From assembly GCA_964613385.1 (NCBI GenBank), contig CAZTGZ010000013.1, positions 10,169 to 74,168 of the forward strand: a stretch of 64,000 nucleotides of DNA, in the 5' to 3' direction. Both the position numbers and the translations under genes were made by a program. Shown here one piece after another: positions 16,807-25,206 of the stretch. This stretch comes from CAZTGZ01 sp964613385. GTDB taxonomy: Bacteria; Bacteroidota; Bacteroidia; NS11-12g; UBA9320. The notes under the pieces are model-generated. The model worked only from the letters and a program-made list of their open reading frames with translations. It had not been told where the DNA came from and made no database searches. Position 1 is the stretch's first letter. Every line of letters begins with the position of its first letter.

Positions 16807-18113
16807 ACGCGTCGATCAAAGGATTTTCAAAATTCAATAAGGAAGAGCGGATAGATTGGGTAATCAGCAACTATTCCGAAGAACCTGAAAAACATCTCAA
16901 ACTCATTAAGAGCTACGCCCATTCAGACCCTACTGTTCAGAAACTGCATGATGAGTTTATCGAAAATGCCATCGGCAATTATTATTTGCCCTTAGGTGTA
17001 GTTCCGAACATGTTGATGGATGGAAAATGGTATTGTATACCTTTGGCCACGGAGGAGAGCAGTGTCGTAGCTGCCATGTCGAGAGCTGCCAGATTTTGGG
17101 CAGAAAGAGGCGGGTTTCACACAGAAGTTGTTTCCACCATCAAATCCGGGCATATCCATTTCATGTGGAAAGGTGATGCAATTGAATTGTCCGGGGCTTT
17201 TGAAACACTCATCCCTCAATTTTACGCATCAACGGAATCCCTGACGATGAATATGAAATCGCGCGGCGGTGGTATAACTGCCATCCGATTGATAGATAAA
17301 AGTACCGAAGAACCCGGATACTTTCAAATCAGGGTATCTTTTGAAACGGTGGATAGTATGGGTGCCAATTTCATCAATTCAGTACTGGAGCAGATTGCGG
17401 CTGTTTTTAAGGAAGAAATCCGTGTATCGCTGGGACAAGCGCCGGATATCATCATGAGCATTTTGAGCAATTACACCCCTGAATGTCTTGTGAGAAGCGA
17501 GGTAAAATGTATGGTAGATGAATTTCCTGAGTTCGAAGGGTTACGGGGTCAGGCCTATGCAGAAAAAGTGGTTCAGGCCGTGAATATCGCTTGTATCGAA
17601 CCTTACCGGGCTGTAACACATAATAAAGGCATCATGAATGGCATAGATGCAGTGGTGATCGCGACAGGTAACGACTTCAGGGCAGTGGAAGCCTGTGCTC
17701 ATGCTTATGCGGCGCGAAATGGAAAATACACGAGTTTAAGTGAGGCGAAAATAGAAAACGGGCAATTTTCCATGTCCCTTGAAATTCCGCTGGCGCTGGG
17801 CACAGTTGGCGGCATTACTGCTTTACACCCGATGTCAGCTTTTTGTTTGTCAATATTAGGTAAGCCCAATGCAAGCGAATTGATGCGCATTACGGCTTCC
17901 GCAGGATTGGCGCAGAACTTCGCCGCAGTAAGTAGTTTGGTGACTTCAGGAATTCAGAAAGGACATATGAAAATGCATCTGTTGAATATTCTGAACCAAT
18001 TGGGTGCAACCGAGGTCGAAAAGGAAACCATACGACAACAATTTCTTCATAAGGTTCCCAGCCACCGAGCTGTGGTAGATGCTTATCATCAGCTAAAAGG
18101 GGAAAAATCTTAG
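16803..18113 (+). CDS. mvaA: Hydroxymethylglutaryl-CoA reductase, class II (degradative type)
   Basis: 436 residues, normal for class II enzymes, which lack the membrane anchor. Signature regions are ENAIGNYYLPLGVVPNM, ATEESSVVAA, VSFETVDSMGANFINS, THNKGIMNGIDAVVIATGND and LGTVGGITALHP, including the catalytic Glu in the TEESS motif. It reduces HMG-CoA to mevalonate (or the reverse). In a genome with MvaD and mevalonate kinase nearby, the biosynthetic direction is more likely. It overlaps fni by 4 nt, and its stop (TAG) shares TTAG with the stop of the convergent DtxR gene. Confidence 0.95.
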   Translation: MNASIKGFSKFNKEERIDWVISNYSEEPEKHLKLIKSYAHSDPTVQKLHDEFIENAIGNYYLPLGVVPNMLMDGKWYCIPLATEESSVVAAMSRAARFWAERGGFHTEVVSTIKSGHIHFMWKGDAIELSGAFETLIPQFYASTESLTMNMKSRGGGITAIRLIDKSTEEPGYFQIRVSFETVDSMGANFINSVLEQIAAVFKEEIRVSLGQAPDIIMSILSNYTPECLVRSEVKCMVDEFPEFEGLRGQAYAEKVVQAVNIACIEPYRAVTHNKGIMNGIDAVVIATGNDFRAVEACAHAYAARNGKYTSLSEAKIENGQFSMSLEIPLALGTVGGITALHPMSAFCLSILGKPNASELMRITASAGLAQNFAAVSSLVTSGIQKGHMKMHLLNILNQLGATEVEKETIRQQFLHKVPSHRAVVDAYHQLKGEKS

Positions 18114-18769
18114 TCTAAAGGACTGCAGACCAGTAATTGTCCAACTACGGCCGCACTCAAGGTAAGGGTGTTGTTCGCATATTCTATGGTCATGCTGCCA
18201 TCAAAATTTTCTTTTTCGCGAATAAAGAGGACGGTCCCCAAAAACAACTGATGCTTGTTCAAATAGGTAAGAAAAGATTCCCCAGTATGAAGCACTGCAG
18301 CCAGTTTCCACCTGGATTGCACGGGACAAGCCGAGAGTTTTTCATAAGCGGGATGAATCATATTTCCCTCAGCATTAGGAATAGGAGAACCATGTGGATC
18401 TTGCTTGGGAAATCCCAGCATTTCGTCCATCCGTGCAAAAAACTTGGGCGCCCGAACATGTTCAAGTTGTTCGGCCACATCATGCACTTCTTCCCATCCA
18501 AATCCCATCTGCTCTACCAAAAACATTTCAGCCAAACGATGCTTCCGGATGATGAGTGCAGCAGCTTTGCGTCCGGTATCGGTTAAACTCAAGGGACGAT
18601 AACTTTCGTAATGAACCAGACCTTTCACATGCAGCTTCTTCATCATACTGGTTACCGTCGGCATTTTAATTCCCAATTCCTTACTCAAATCCTGCACGGA
18701 GGCAAAACCGCCCTCTCCGCATAAATGGAATAAGGCTTTCAGGTAGTTTTCTTCGGTGAGAGAATTCAC
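18110..18769 (-). CDS. DtxR/MntR-family metal-dependent repressor
   Basis: 219 residues. N-terminal winged helix (TEENYLKALFHL, SVQDLSKELGIKMPTVTSMMKKL), dimerisation and metal domain (RKHRLAEMFLVEQMGFGWEEVHDVAEQLEHV) with the His/Glu residues typical of DtxR-type binding of Fe2+ or Mn2+, then PKQDPHGSPIP and a C-terminal FeoA/SH3-like domain. The start is GTG 18769, with a TATATTTG element 4 nt upstream (18774-18781), so the mRNA would be leaderless. A palindromic site lies in the divergent di-haem operon promoter. Likely regulates that operon by iron or manganese. Confidence 0.92.
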   Translation of the reverse strand: MNSLTEENYLKALFHLCGEGGFASVQDLSKELGIKMPTVTSMMKKLHVKGLVHYESYRPLSLTDTGRKAAALIIRKHRLAEMFLVEQMGFGWEEVHDVAEQLEHVRAPKFFARMDEMLGFPKQDPHGSPIPNAEGNMIHPAYEKLSACPVQSRWKLAAVLHTGESFLTYLNKHQLFLGTVLFIREKENFDGSMTIEYANNTLTLSAAVVGQLLVCSPLD

Positions 18770-18773
18770 ATTA

Positions 18774-18781
18774 CAAATATA
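18774..18781 (-). promoter_or_regulatory. -7 element TATATTTG of the DtxR-family gene
   Basis: Read on the minus strand, TATATTTG ends 4 nt before the GTG start at 18769. This fits the Bacteroidota -7 consensus and would give a leaderless transcript. Confidence 0.45.
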
Positions 18782-18810
18782 AATGGTTGATAATTTTATG
18801 GTAGAAATAT

Positions 18811-18842
18811 TTTTGTTAGATTATTCTAACTTATTATTTTTG
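18811..18842 (+). promoter_or_regulatory. Promoter of the di-haem/Rieske/porin operon
   Basis: TTTTG at 18811-18815 is the -33 element. It is followed by exactly 19 nt and then TATTTTTG at 18835-18842 (TAnnTTTG). The ATG is at 18854, 11 nt past the -7 element. The spacer is filled by the palindrome described at 18815-18830. Confidence 0.75.
18815..18830. promoter_or_regulatory. Candidate DtxR-type operator GTTAGATTATTCTAAC
   Basis: Perfect inverted repeat with 6-nt arms GTTAGA / TCTAAC around a 4-nt centre TTAT. It resembles DtxR/IdeR/MntR boxes (TTAGG...CCTAA type). It overlaps the last base of the -33 element and fills most of the promoter spacer, so a bound repressor would block RNA polymerase. 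The DtxR-family gene starts 45 nt away on the other strand. Binding by this regulator is inferred. Confidence 0.68.
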
Positions 18843-18853
18843 CTGCACTAATT

Positions 18854-20023
18854 ATGAAAAAGACATTTCTTTTCGTCGCTGTAATTCTCTCCATTTACAT
18901 GGTATCGTGTTCTGAATTACAACCGGCAGAACCCGACCCAACCTCGTTGCTCGACGGGCCTATAGAAGGATTGACACCTGAAGAAAATCAGAGATTTATT
19001 CGGGGTGACCTGGCATTTAATGATGAGATATTTCATTCAACCAATGGTTTGGGGCCTGTTTTTGTCGCCAGCAGTTGTGGATCCTGTCATCCCGGAGATG
19101 GGAAAGGGCATCCATTTACAACTTTGACACGTTTTGGCCAAGCTGACAGCAGTGGCAATCCCTGGATAGGTAAAGGCGGGCCTCAGTTGCAGAACAGGGC
19201 CATTCCCGGTTTTAAGCCTGAAATATTGCCGGAAGGAGTACCTTTTACGCGGCTAACTCCCCCTGCCAATACGGGATTGGGATTGCTGTCAGCGATCCCG
19301 GATGCAGAACTTCTCAAATTCTCAGATCCCGATGATTTAAATGGAGACGGAATTTCCGGTAGACCCAACTGGATTAAGTTACCGGGATATGAAAGCGGTG
19401 AACAACATGTTTCCAATCAGGGAAAATACATCGGAAGATTTGGAAAGAAAGCCGCAGTTTTCAGCTTGCTTCAACAAACTGTGAATGCATATAATCAGGA
19501 TATTGGCGTCACGTCCGCACTCGAACCGGTTGACCCCTATTCCGGCAAAATCTCGGAACCTGAAGTAGATATGAATACCATCAACGATGTGGTGTTCTAT
19601 CTCGAGACGCTCAGAGCACCGGTTCCGAGAAATCCGAACGACACCAAGGTAAAAACAGGTAAAGCANNNNNNNNNNATATTCCCGAAATAAAAACCGGAC
19701 CTCATTCGATTAGCGCGCTGGCCAATCAGGTCATTTACCCTTATACAGATTTGCTGCTTCACGATATGGGACCTGGATTAAACGATGGGTACACCGAAGG
19801 AAGTGCATTGCCTTCCGAATGGAGAACGCCGCCTTTGTGGGGGTTGGGCTTGTCGAAGAATTCGCAGGGTGGTAATTATTTCCTGCTACACGATGGTCGC
19901 GCCCGTAGCATTGAAAGTGCTATTCTTTGGCATGATGGGGAAGCACAATATTCAAAACAATGGTATCAAGGACTTTCGGAAAATGAAAGATCCGCACTCC
20001 TGGCATTTTTAGAATCCTTATGA
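18854..20023 (+). CDS. Di-haem oxidoreductase family lipoprotein (DUF1111 / MauG-like)
   Basis: Periplasmic or outer-membrane c-type cytochrome related to di-haem peroxidases. Lipoprotein signal MKKTFLFVAVILSIYMVSC. First haem motif SSCGSCHPGDGKG (C75, C78, H79). The region where the second CxxCH is expected (after TGKA, before IPEIKTGPH) is lost in a 10-N gap (19667-19676); the frames on both sides agree. The tail has the family-typical TPPLWGLG and FLLHDGRARSIESAILWHDGEA. DUF1111 genes often sit beside imelysin iron-uptake genes. Here the neighbours are a Rieske protein (ATGA overlap) and a porin, with a DtxR-type site in the promoter, so a role in iron handling is inferred. Confidence 0.88.
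   Translation: MKKTFLFVAVILSIYMVSCSELQPAEPDPTSLLDGPIEGLTPEENQRFIRGDLAFNDEIFHSTNGLGPVFVASSCGSCHPGDGKGHPFTTLTRFGQADSSGNPWIGKGGPQLQNRAIPGFKPEILPEGVPFTRLTPPANTGLGLLSAIPDAELLKFSDPDDLNGDGISGRPNWIKLPGYESGEQHVSNQGKYIGRFGKKAAVFSLLQQTVNAYNQDIGVTSALEPVDPYSGKISEPEVDMNTINDVVFYLETLRAPVPRNPNDTKVKTGKAXXXXIPEIKTGPHSISALANQVIYPYTDLLLHDMGPGLNDGYTEGSALPSEWRTPPLWGLGLSKNSQGGNYFLLHDGRARSIESAILWHDGEAQYSKQWYQGLSENERSALLAFLESL
19667..19676. other. Assembly gap (10 N) over the presumed second haem motif
   Basis: The left flank codes TGKA and the right flank IPEIKTG. Family members carry about 11-12 residues including CxxCH here, so the true gap is probably about 33-36 nt rather than 10. Confidence 0.9.
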
Positions 20024-20436
20024 ACAGAAAAATATTTATCCGCCAGTGCACCAAAGCTTGTGCCGGGCTGGCCTTATCGTCATGGATTTTAGAGGCCTGT
20101 AAAAGTCCAATGATTACAGCTGAGGAACGAGACAATCAACTCGTGCTCAAGACAGATGTATTCACTCAAAATGGAAAGGAAATCAAGGCCGTAATGGCCT
20201 ATCACGAAGGAAAAAAAATGCCGGTTCTGTTAGTAAAAGATGAGACTGTACGAGCCTACATGGCGCTGTGCACTCATCAGGGTGCAGAATTGCAATTGAT
20301 GGGTCAGCGATTGTATTGTCCGGCTCACGGAAGCGAATTTGATATCTCAGGAAATGTAAAACAGGGACCGGCACAATTGCCTTTGGTAGAGTTGAAAGTC
20401 ACCCTAAACAACAATGAAATAACCGTAATATTATGA
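20020..20436 (+). CDS. Rieske [2Fe-2S] protein, probable lipoprotein
   Basis: 138 residues. The cluster ligands are plain: CTH (C84, H86) and CPAHG (C100, H103), the two halves of a Rieske fold near the C-terminus, as in small Rieske ferredoxins and ubiquinol-cytochrome subunits. The N-terminus MNRKIFIRQCTKACAGLALS has the shape of an export signal ending in SWILEAC, which could be a lipobox. It overlaps the di-haem gene upstream and the porin downstream by 4 nt each, so it is likely the electron partner of the di-haem protein in the periplasm. Confidence 0.9.
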   Translation: MNRKIFIRQCTKACAGLALSSWILEACKSPMITAEERDNQLVLKTDVFTQNGKEIKAVMAYHEGKKMPVLLVKDETVRAYMALCTHQGAELQLMGQRLYCPAHGSEFDISGNVKQGPAQLPLVELKVTLNNNEITVIL

Positions 20437-21626
20437 TGATTTTCAGAAGATTTTTATGGCCCTTGCTCCTTTGCTTTGCATTGAGCAGTGCGGCACAGAT
20501 AAAGGACAGCACTCAAATGAATATGGATGCCGTTTATTCCAGGCCATTTATGCAGGACGGTAATCGAATTTTGTGGGGTGGATATGCGGAAGGCAACTGG
20601 CAATACCTGGGCACCGACGGGGTCAGCGATGGCCATCAATTTCAATTCAGAAGACTGACCCTATTCATGGCTTCCGGTATAACCAAGAATATCCGATTCA
20701 TGAGTGAACTGGAAATTGAAGATGGTGGTAAGGAATTGGCCATCGAATTTGCAGCAGTGGATGTATTTTTTACTCCCTGGTTGCAACTCCGTTCAGGCAT
20801 CATATTGAACCCGATAGGCTCATTCAACCAAAACCACGATGGACCTAAATGGGAATTTACTGACCGGCCACTGGTATCCTCCACCCTATTGCCTGCTACC
20901 TGGAGCAATGCGGGCTTCGGACTTTTTGGGAAAACCTACCAATCGAACTGGACTTTTGGTTATGAATTTTATCTAAGCGGAGGATTCGACGGCAGTGTCA
21001 TCAGCAATGCAGAAAATCGAACAAATTTGAGTGCTGCTAAAGAAAATCCGGAAAGATTCAATGAATTGCATTCGGGCAAACCTTTATATACCGCAAAACT
21101 CGCTACAAAATACAAGGACAAAGCCGAAATGGGCGTATCTTATATGGGTGGGCAGTTCAGTAAATCGACAGAAGATGGGCTTTCGGTAAATCCTGTTTTA
21201 AAATCAAATGTTTGGGCATTCGACTTCAGATGGGTAAACCGACACGATTGGAGCTTGACCGGGGAGGCAGTATTTCACAGCCTCAATATTCCCGAAACTT
21301 ACTCCCAACAATATGGGGACCAGCAATGGGGGTATTTCGCAGATTTAGTAATACCCCTGATAAAGAAACCCATGCTAGGTTGGAAAAATGCCCGTGTTTT
21401 AGCTGCATTCCGCTCTGAATATGTTGATTATAATTTCGGAAAATTCAAAGAGACCGGGGGAAATATAGGAGATCATGTCTGGAAATTCAGTCCGGCCATT
21501 TGTTTCAGACCAACAGATCAAACTGTATTCAGACTCAATTATATTTATAGCAGGCAGACCGATTTATTCCAAAATCCTCCCGCGTTAACAGGAGGATTTC
21601 AGATAGGATTATCTACGTACTTTTAA
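20433..21626 (+). CDS. Porin-like outer-membrane protein (OprO/P-like barrel)
   Basis: 397 residues with signal peptide MMIFRRFLWPLLLCFALSSAAQ. The barrel-like mature part (WGGYAEGNWQYLG, FQFRRLTLFMASGITKNIRF, MSELEIEDG, LQLRSGIILNPIGSFNQNHD) resembles phosphate-selective porin O/P-like proteins of Bacteroidota and ends with a terminal aromatic strand (GGFQIGLSTYF). It is the last gene of the DtxR-boxed operon. Its likely job is to admit or bind the small metal or anion substrate used by the di-haem/Rieske pair. Its stop is immediately followed (0 nt) by the stop of the convergent nhaD gene. Confidence 0.85.
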   Translation: MMIFRRFLWPLLLCFALSSAAQIKDSTQMNMDAVYSRPFMQDGNRILWGGYAEGNWQYLGTDGVSDGHQFQFRRLTLFMASGITKNIRFMSELEIEDGGKELAIEFAAVDVFFTPWLQLRSGIILNPIGSFNQNHDGPKWEFTDRPLVSSTLLPATWSNAGFGLFGKTYQSNWTFGYEFYLSGGFDGSVISNAENRTNLSAAKENPERFNELHSGKPLYTAKLATKYKDKAEMGVSYMGGQFSKSTEDGLSVNPVLKSNVWAFDFRWVNRHDWSLTGEAVFHSLNIPETYSQQYGDQQWGYFADLVIPLIKKPMLGWKNARVLAAFRSEYVDYNFGKFKETGGNIGDHVWKFSPAICFRPTDQTVFRLNYIYSRQTDLFQNPPALTGGFQIGLSTYF

Positions 21627-22916
21627 TTAGTTGAACATCAACCAATAGGTTGCAATTCCGCCTAAATAGCCCAACAATGCAGGCAAAGCGATTTTACGTG
21701 CATACCACATAAAATCAATATGAAAGATACCCATAACGGCAACACCTGCGGCAGATCCGATAATCAGGATGCTTCCACCGGTACCGGCGCAATATGCTAA
21801 TAATTGCCAGAATTCATGATCGGTAGGAAATACCCCGGAGTACATTCCCATGGCTCCTGCCACCAAAGGCACGTTATCAACGATCGCTGACAATAATCCG
21901 ATGATGGTGTTCAACAAATAATTGTTTCCTCCCAGATTATCATTCAAAAAAGTACTCATATCCTGCAACTGCCCCCCGGTTCTCAAAGCAGAAACTGCCA
22001 ACAAAATACCCAGGAAGAAAAGTACGGATCCGGAATCCACTTTCTTTAATACGGCTGCAACCGATTTTTTCTCTTTATGGATATGTTCTGACAATTTGAT
22101 ATGGAAAATTTCCGTAATAAACCACAGCACACTCAGGCCAAGCAGAATACCCAGAAAGGGTGGCAAATGTGTCAATGTTTTAAATATCGGTACAAATAAC
22201 AAAGCGCCTACCCCTGTAAAGAAAACCACACGTTTCTGGTACTCCGGCACGTGGTAAGCTTCATGTTCTGAATCTTCCGCTTCTTTCGGTGGTAATTGTC
22301 CTTTAAAAGTAATACTAAAGAATATCAATGGAATTATTAGACATACCAAGGATGGCAAAACCAATGACTTCAGAATTACACCCGTGGTCAAATGCCCGGC
22401 AATCCATAACATAATGGTGGTCACATCCCCAATCGGCGTCCAGGCCCCTCCCGCATTCGCGGCAATAATAACCACACCTGCAAAAATCCAAAGATCATTC
22501 TTGTCTTTAATAATTTTTCGGATTAATGAAGACATGACAATGGCCGTGGTTAGGTTATCCAGTACTGATGACATGAAAAAGGTAATCAACCCAAGCACCC
22601 ATAACAAAGTAACTTTGTTGCGACTATTGATTTTCTTGGTAATGATGGAGAATCCATGATAGGTATCAATCAGTTCTACGATGGTCATGGCTCCAAGCAA
22701 AAAGAATAAAATCCCTCCGATATCCCCGAGATGATGCATGACCTCGGCGTCAAGTGTATGCCCATGACCTTCAGGGAACAAATGGCCCAGAGCAATCATC
22801 GACCAGCATATAACACCCGTAAATAAAGCAGAAGCTGCTTTATCAATCTTAATCAAATGCTCGGTCGCAATGAGAATATAACCTACAACAAAGGCTATGA
22901 TAATAGCGGTATACAT
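21627..22916 (-). CDS. nhaD: Sodium:proton antiporter, NhaD family
   Basis: 429 residues with about 12 hydrophobic segments of the arsenite/anion permease superfamily. NhaD-type stretches are SVLDNLTTAIVMSSLIRKI, ANAGGAWTPIGDVTTIMLW, IVDNVPLVAGAMGM and GTGGSILIIGSAAGVAVMG. These Asp/Asn/Thr-rich half-membrane loops carry the ion path. It exports Na+ (or Li+) in exchange for H+, suited to saline or alkaline conditions. Monocistronic; it ends head-on against the porin gene without a gap. Confidence 0.93.
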   Translation of the reverse strand: MYTAIIIAFVVGYILIATEHLIKIDKAASALFTGVICWSMIALGHLFPEGHGHTLDAEVMHHLGDIGGILFFLLGAMTIVELIDTYHGFSIITKKINSRNKVTLLWVLGLITFFMSSVLDNLTTAIVMSSLIRKIIKDKNDLWIFAGVVIIAANAGGAWTPIGDVTTIMLWIAGHLTTGVILKSLVLPSLVCLIIPLIFFSITFKGQLPPKEAEDSEHEAYHVPEYQKRVVFFTGVGALLFVPIFKTLTHLPPFLGILLGLSVLWFITEIFHIKLSEHIHKEKKSVAAVLKKVDSGSVLFFLGILLAVSALRTGGQLQDMSTFLNDNLGGNNYLLNTIIGLLSAIVDNVPLVAGAMGMYSGVFPTDHEFWQLLAYCAGTGGSILIIGSAAGVAVMGIFHIDFMWYARKIALPALLGYLGGIATYWLMFN

Positions 22917-23273
22917 ATTACAAATATTTTATTGGCAAAACTATGACGAATATCCATATGCAAATTGAATTTGAAATAATTTTATAGGCTTAATAATCAA
23001 CCACTTGCAAAAGAGACGAACCTCAATTCCTCTTCATTCCAATTTTGAGTTTGACGAATATTATTGATTCATTTTTGTTCAAAAGACTATGCACAAACAT
23101 CATATATCACGAATTTTAAACTATTGTATAGCATTGTTCCCAAACAAAATTAAACAAAACAGTATTTTATTATACATTCTTGAAGTGTCATGACGAATTA
23201 AACATGAACGATTCAAACAATACGCTCATGACTCCGGGGACATTGACCCATATTTCTTACTTACATTTGCGCG
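22917..23273. other. 357-nt AT-rich intergenic region
   Basis: It separates the divergent nhaD and mevalonate-cluster genes. I see no gene; open frames here run antisense to or out of frame with the neighbours. Only the TACATTTG element at 23262-23269 stands out. No hairpin with a U-run or riboswitch was recognised. Confidence 0.6.
23262..23269 (+). promoter_or_regulatory. -7 element TACATTTG of the mevalonate cluster
   Basis: TACATTTG ends 4 nt before the GTG start at 23274. TTG at 23243-23245 is a possible -33 element with a 16-nt spacer, slightly short. Transcription would begin at or beside the start codon. Confidence 0.5.
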
Positions 23274-24161
23274 GTGAAGTTTTATACGCCTGGCAAATTA
23301 TTGATTACCGGAGAGTATTCTGTGCTTTGTGGTGCGAAATCGCTGGCATTGGCGACCCGACTTGGCCAGTCTTTGCAAGTCCAAAGTTCTGCCGGAAATG
23401 GTTTGGTGCACTGGACCGCCAAAAAACCCAACGGGGAAATTTGGTTAGAAATGACCTTCACATGCAGCGATTTTTCCATCAGATCAGCTACACATCCGGA
23501 AATGAGTGAATTGCTCATTCGGTTATTAAAAGATTGTCCAAACCCCTTCGAACCGCATATGAATTACGAAGTAGAGACACAGCTTGAATTTGAACCGGAA
23601 TGGGGGCTGGGCAGCAGCAGTACTTTATTGGTCAATCTGAGTAAATGGACAGGCGCCGATCCTTACGAAATCCAAAAAAAGCATTTTCATGGAAGTGGAT
23701 ATGATATCGCCACCGGAATAAACGCCGCACCTACGGTTTACAGGTTGGAAAAGGAACAACCGATAGCAACAAAAATTGAATGGAATCCTCCATTTAAGGA
23801 TGATTTATTATTTGTGTATTCAGGTCAAAAGAAAATTAGCCGGGAAGCTGTTAAGCGATTCAAATGCGAAGAAGTTCAGTACGAAATGTTGCACAAAATA
23901 AGCCGGATTACAGACGCTGTAATTGAGTGCCAAACATTGGATGAATTTATGGAGTGGATGAAAATACATGAAGAAATTACCGGCGAACTATTGCATCAAG
24001 CACCTATAATCCGGCACTTTCCTGACTTTCAGGGGACCATTAAATCTTTAGGTGCATGGGGAGGTGATTTTTTTCTGGCTGCCGGAAAAGAAGATCTTCG
24101 CACATATTTTTCAAACAAAGGTTACCACACCATGTTTCATTGGGATCAAATCATATTATGA
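23274..24161 (+). CDS. GYDIA-type GHMP kinase, probable phosphomevalonate kinase
   Basis: 295 residues with GTG start. GHMP kinase fold: FYTPGKLLITGEYSVLCGAK at the N-terminus, ATP loop WGLGSSST (110-117), the GYDIA motif (142-146), and GAWGGDFFLAAG near the C-terminus. The GYDIA group is a Bacteroidota branch normally found beside diphosphomevalonate decarboxylase. Mevalonate kinase is separately present (25207), so this is most likely the phosphomevalonate kinase; this is inferred from context. It overlaps the MvaD gene by 4 nt (ATGA). Confidence 0.87.
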   Translation: MKFYTPGKLLITGEYSVLCGAKSLALATRLGQSLQVQSSAGNGLVHWTAKKPNGEIWLEMTFTCSDFSIRSATHPEMSELLIRLLKDCPNPFEPHMNYEVETQLEFEPEWGLGSSSTLLVNLSKWTGADPYEIQKKHFHGSGYDIATGINAAPTVYRLEKEQPIATKIEWNPPFKDDLLFVYSGQKKISREAVKRFKCEEVQYEMLHKISRITDAVIECQTLDEFMEWMKIHEEITGELLHQAPIIRHFPDFQGTIKSLGAWGGDFFLAAGKEDLRTYFSNKGYHTMFHWDQIIL

Positions 24162-25201
24162 CCGAAAAAACGAAAGAAATAGTGCATGCGGCCTGGCAAA
24201 GTCCATCGAATATAGCCCTGGTAAAATATTGGGGGAAAAAGGGTGTGCAAATTCCCGCAAATAGTTCTGTGAGTTTTACCCTATCACAATGTGTTACGCG
24301 TACGAAAGTAAGTGGGTCCGTACGCACGAAATCGGCATCATCGTCCACTGAAGTGTTTCTGGCAGGGTTAAGAAAGCCGGAATTTGACGGGAAAGTCAAT
24401 AAATTCATCGAATTCATACGTCGGGATTTTCCTGTCCTTGAGGCCTACGATTGGAGAATTGACACGGAGAACACTTTTCCCCATGGAAGCGGTATAGCCT
24501 CATCGGCAAGCGGAATGAGCGCATTGGCACTTTGTTTTTGCAGCATACTGGATCAAATGGGAGAGTCTGCAACTGACTTCTTCCAGAGGGCTTCACATTA
24601 TGCCAGATTAGGAAGCGGAAGTGCCTGTCGTTCTGTATATGGCCCTGCTTCTATATGGGGAGAGCACAAGGATTTCGCCGGAAGTTCTGACCTGTACGGG
24701 ATGCCATTGGAGGTCCACCCGCTATTTCGAAATTTCAGAGACACCATACTCATTGTTCATGAAGGGGAAAAGGATGTGAGCAGCACAGTGGGACATGATC
24801 TAGTCCACCAAACGCCCTTTGCACAAGCGCGCTTTGAACACGCGAACAATCAGATTTCCAACGTTTTAAACATATTGACATCCGGTGATATTGAAGCTTT
24901 TATCCCATTGGTCGAAAGTGAAGCCATGATGTTGCATGCCATGATGATGAGTGCCCATCCATATTTCATTTTGATGAAACCGAATACCCTGGCCATTATT
25001 GAGAAAATACGGGACTATCGCAAACAAAAATCGAACAGTTTCGTTTTTACACTGGATGCCGGAGCGAACGTGCACTTCATGTATAGTGAAGAAGACGAAA
25101 AAGATGCGCTGCGTTTCGTTGCGGATGAGTTGGTTGGTTTATGTGAAAAGGGCAGGTATATTTGTGACCAGGTTGGAAACGGTCCGGAAAAATTGATTTA
25201 A
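24158..25201 (+). CDS. mvaD: Diphosphomevalonate decarboxylase
   Basis: 347 residues from ATG 24158, which overlaps the previous stop (ATGA). It carries the diagnostic N-terminus SPSNIALVKYWGKK, SVSFTLSQ, the GHMP/ATP motif FPHGSGIASSASGMSALAL, and GSGSACRSVYG (YGP). It catalyses ATP-dependent conversion of mevalonate 5-diphosphate to IPP. A longer frame from 24140 adds only six residues overlapping the kinase gene. It is followed 5 nt later by mevalonate kinase. Confidence 0.95.
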   Translation: MTEKTKEIVHAAWQSPSNIALVKYWGKKGVQIPANSSVSFTLSQCVTRTKVSGSVRTKSASSSTEVFLAGLRKPEFDGKVNKFIEFIRRDFPVLEAYDWRIDTENTFPHGSGIASSASGMSALALCFCSILDQMGESATDFFQRASHYARLGSGSACRSVYGPASIWGEHKDFAGSSDLYGMPLEVHPLFRNFRDTILIVHEGEKDVSSTVGHDLVHQTPFAQARFEHANNQISNVLNILTSGDIEAFIPLVESEAMMLHAMMMSAHPYFILMKPNTLAIIEKIRDYRKQKSNSFVFTLDAGANVHFMYSEEDEKDALRFVADELVGLCEKGRYICDQVGNGPEKLI

Positions 25202-25206
25202 ATAAA

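Noticed and set aside
23180..23509. 109-residue + strand frame over the start of the GYDIA kinase
   Set aside because: Out of frame with a clear GHMP kinase; shadow frame.
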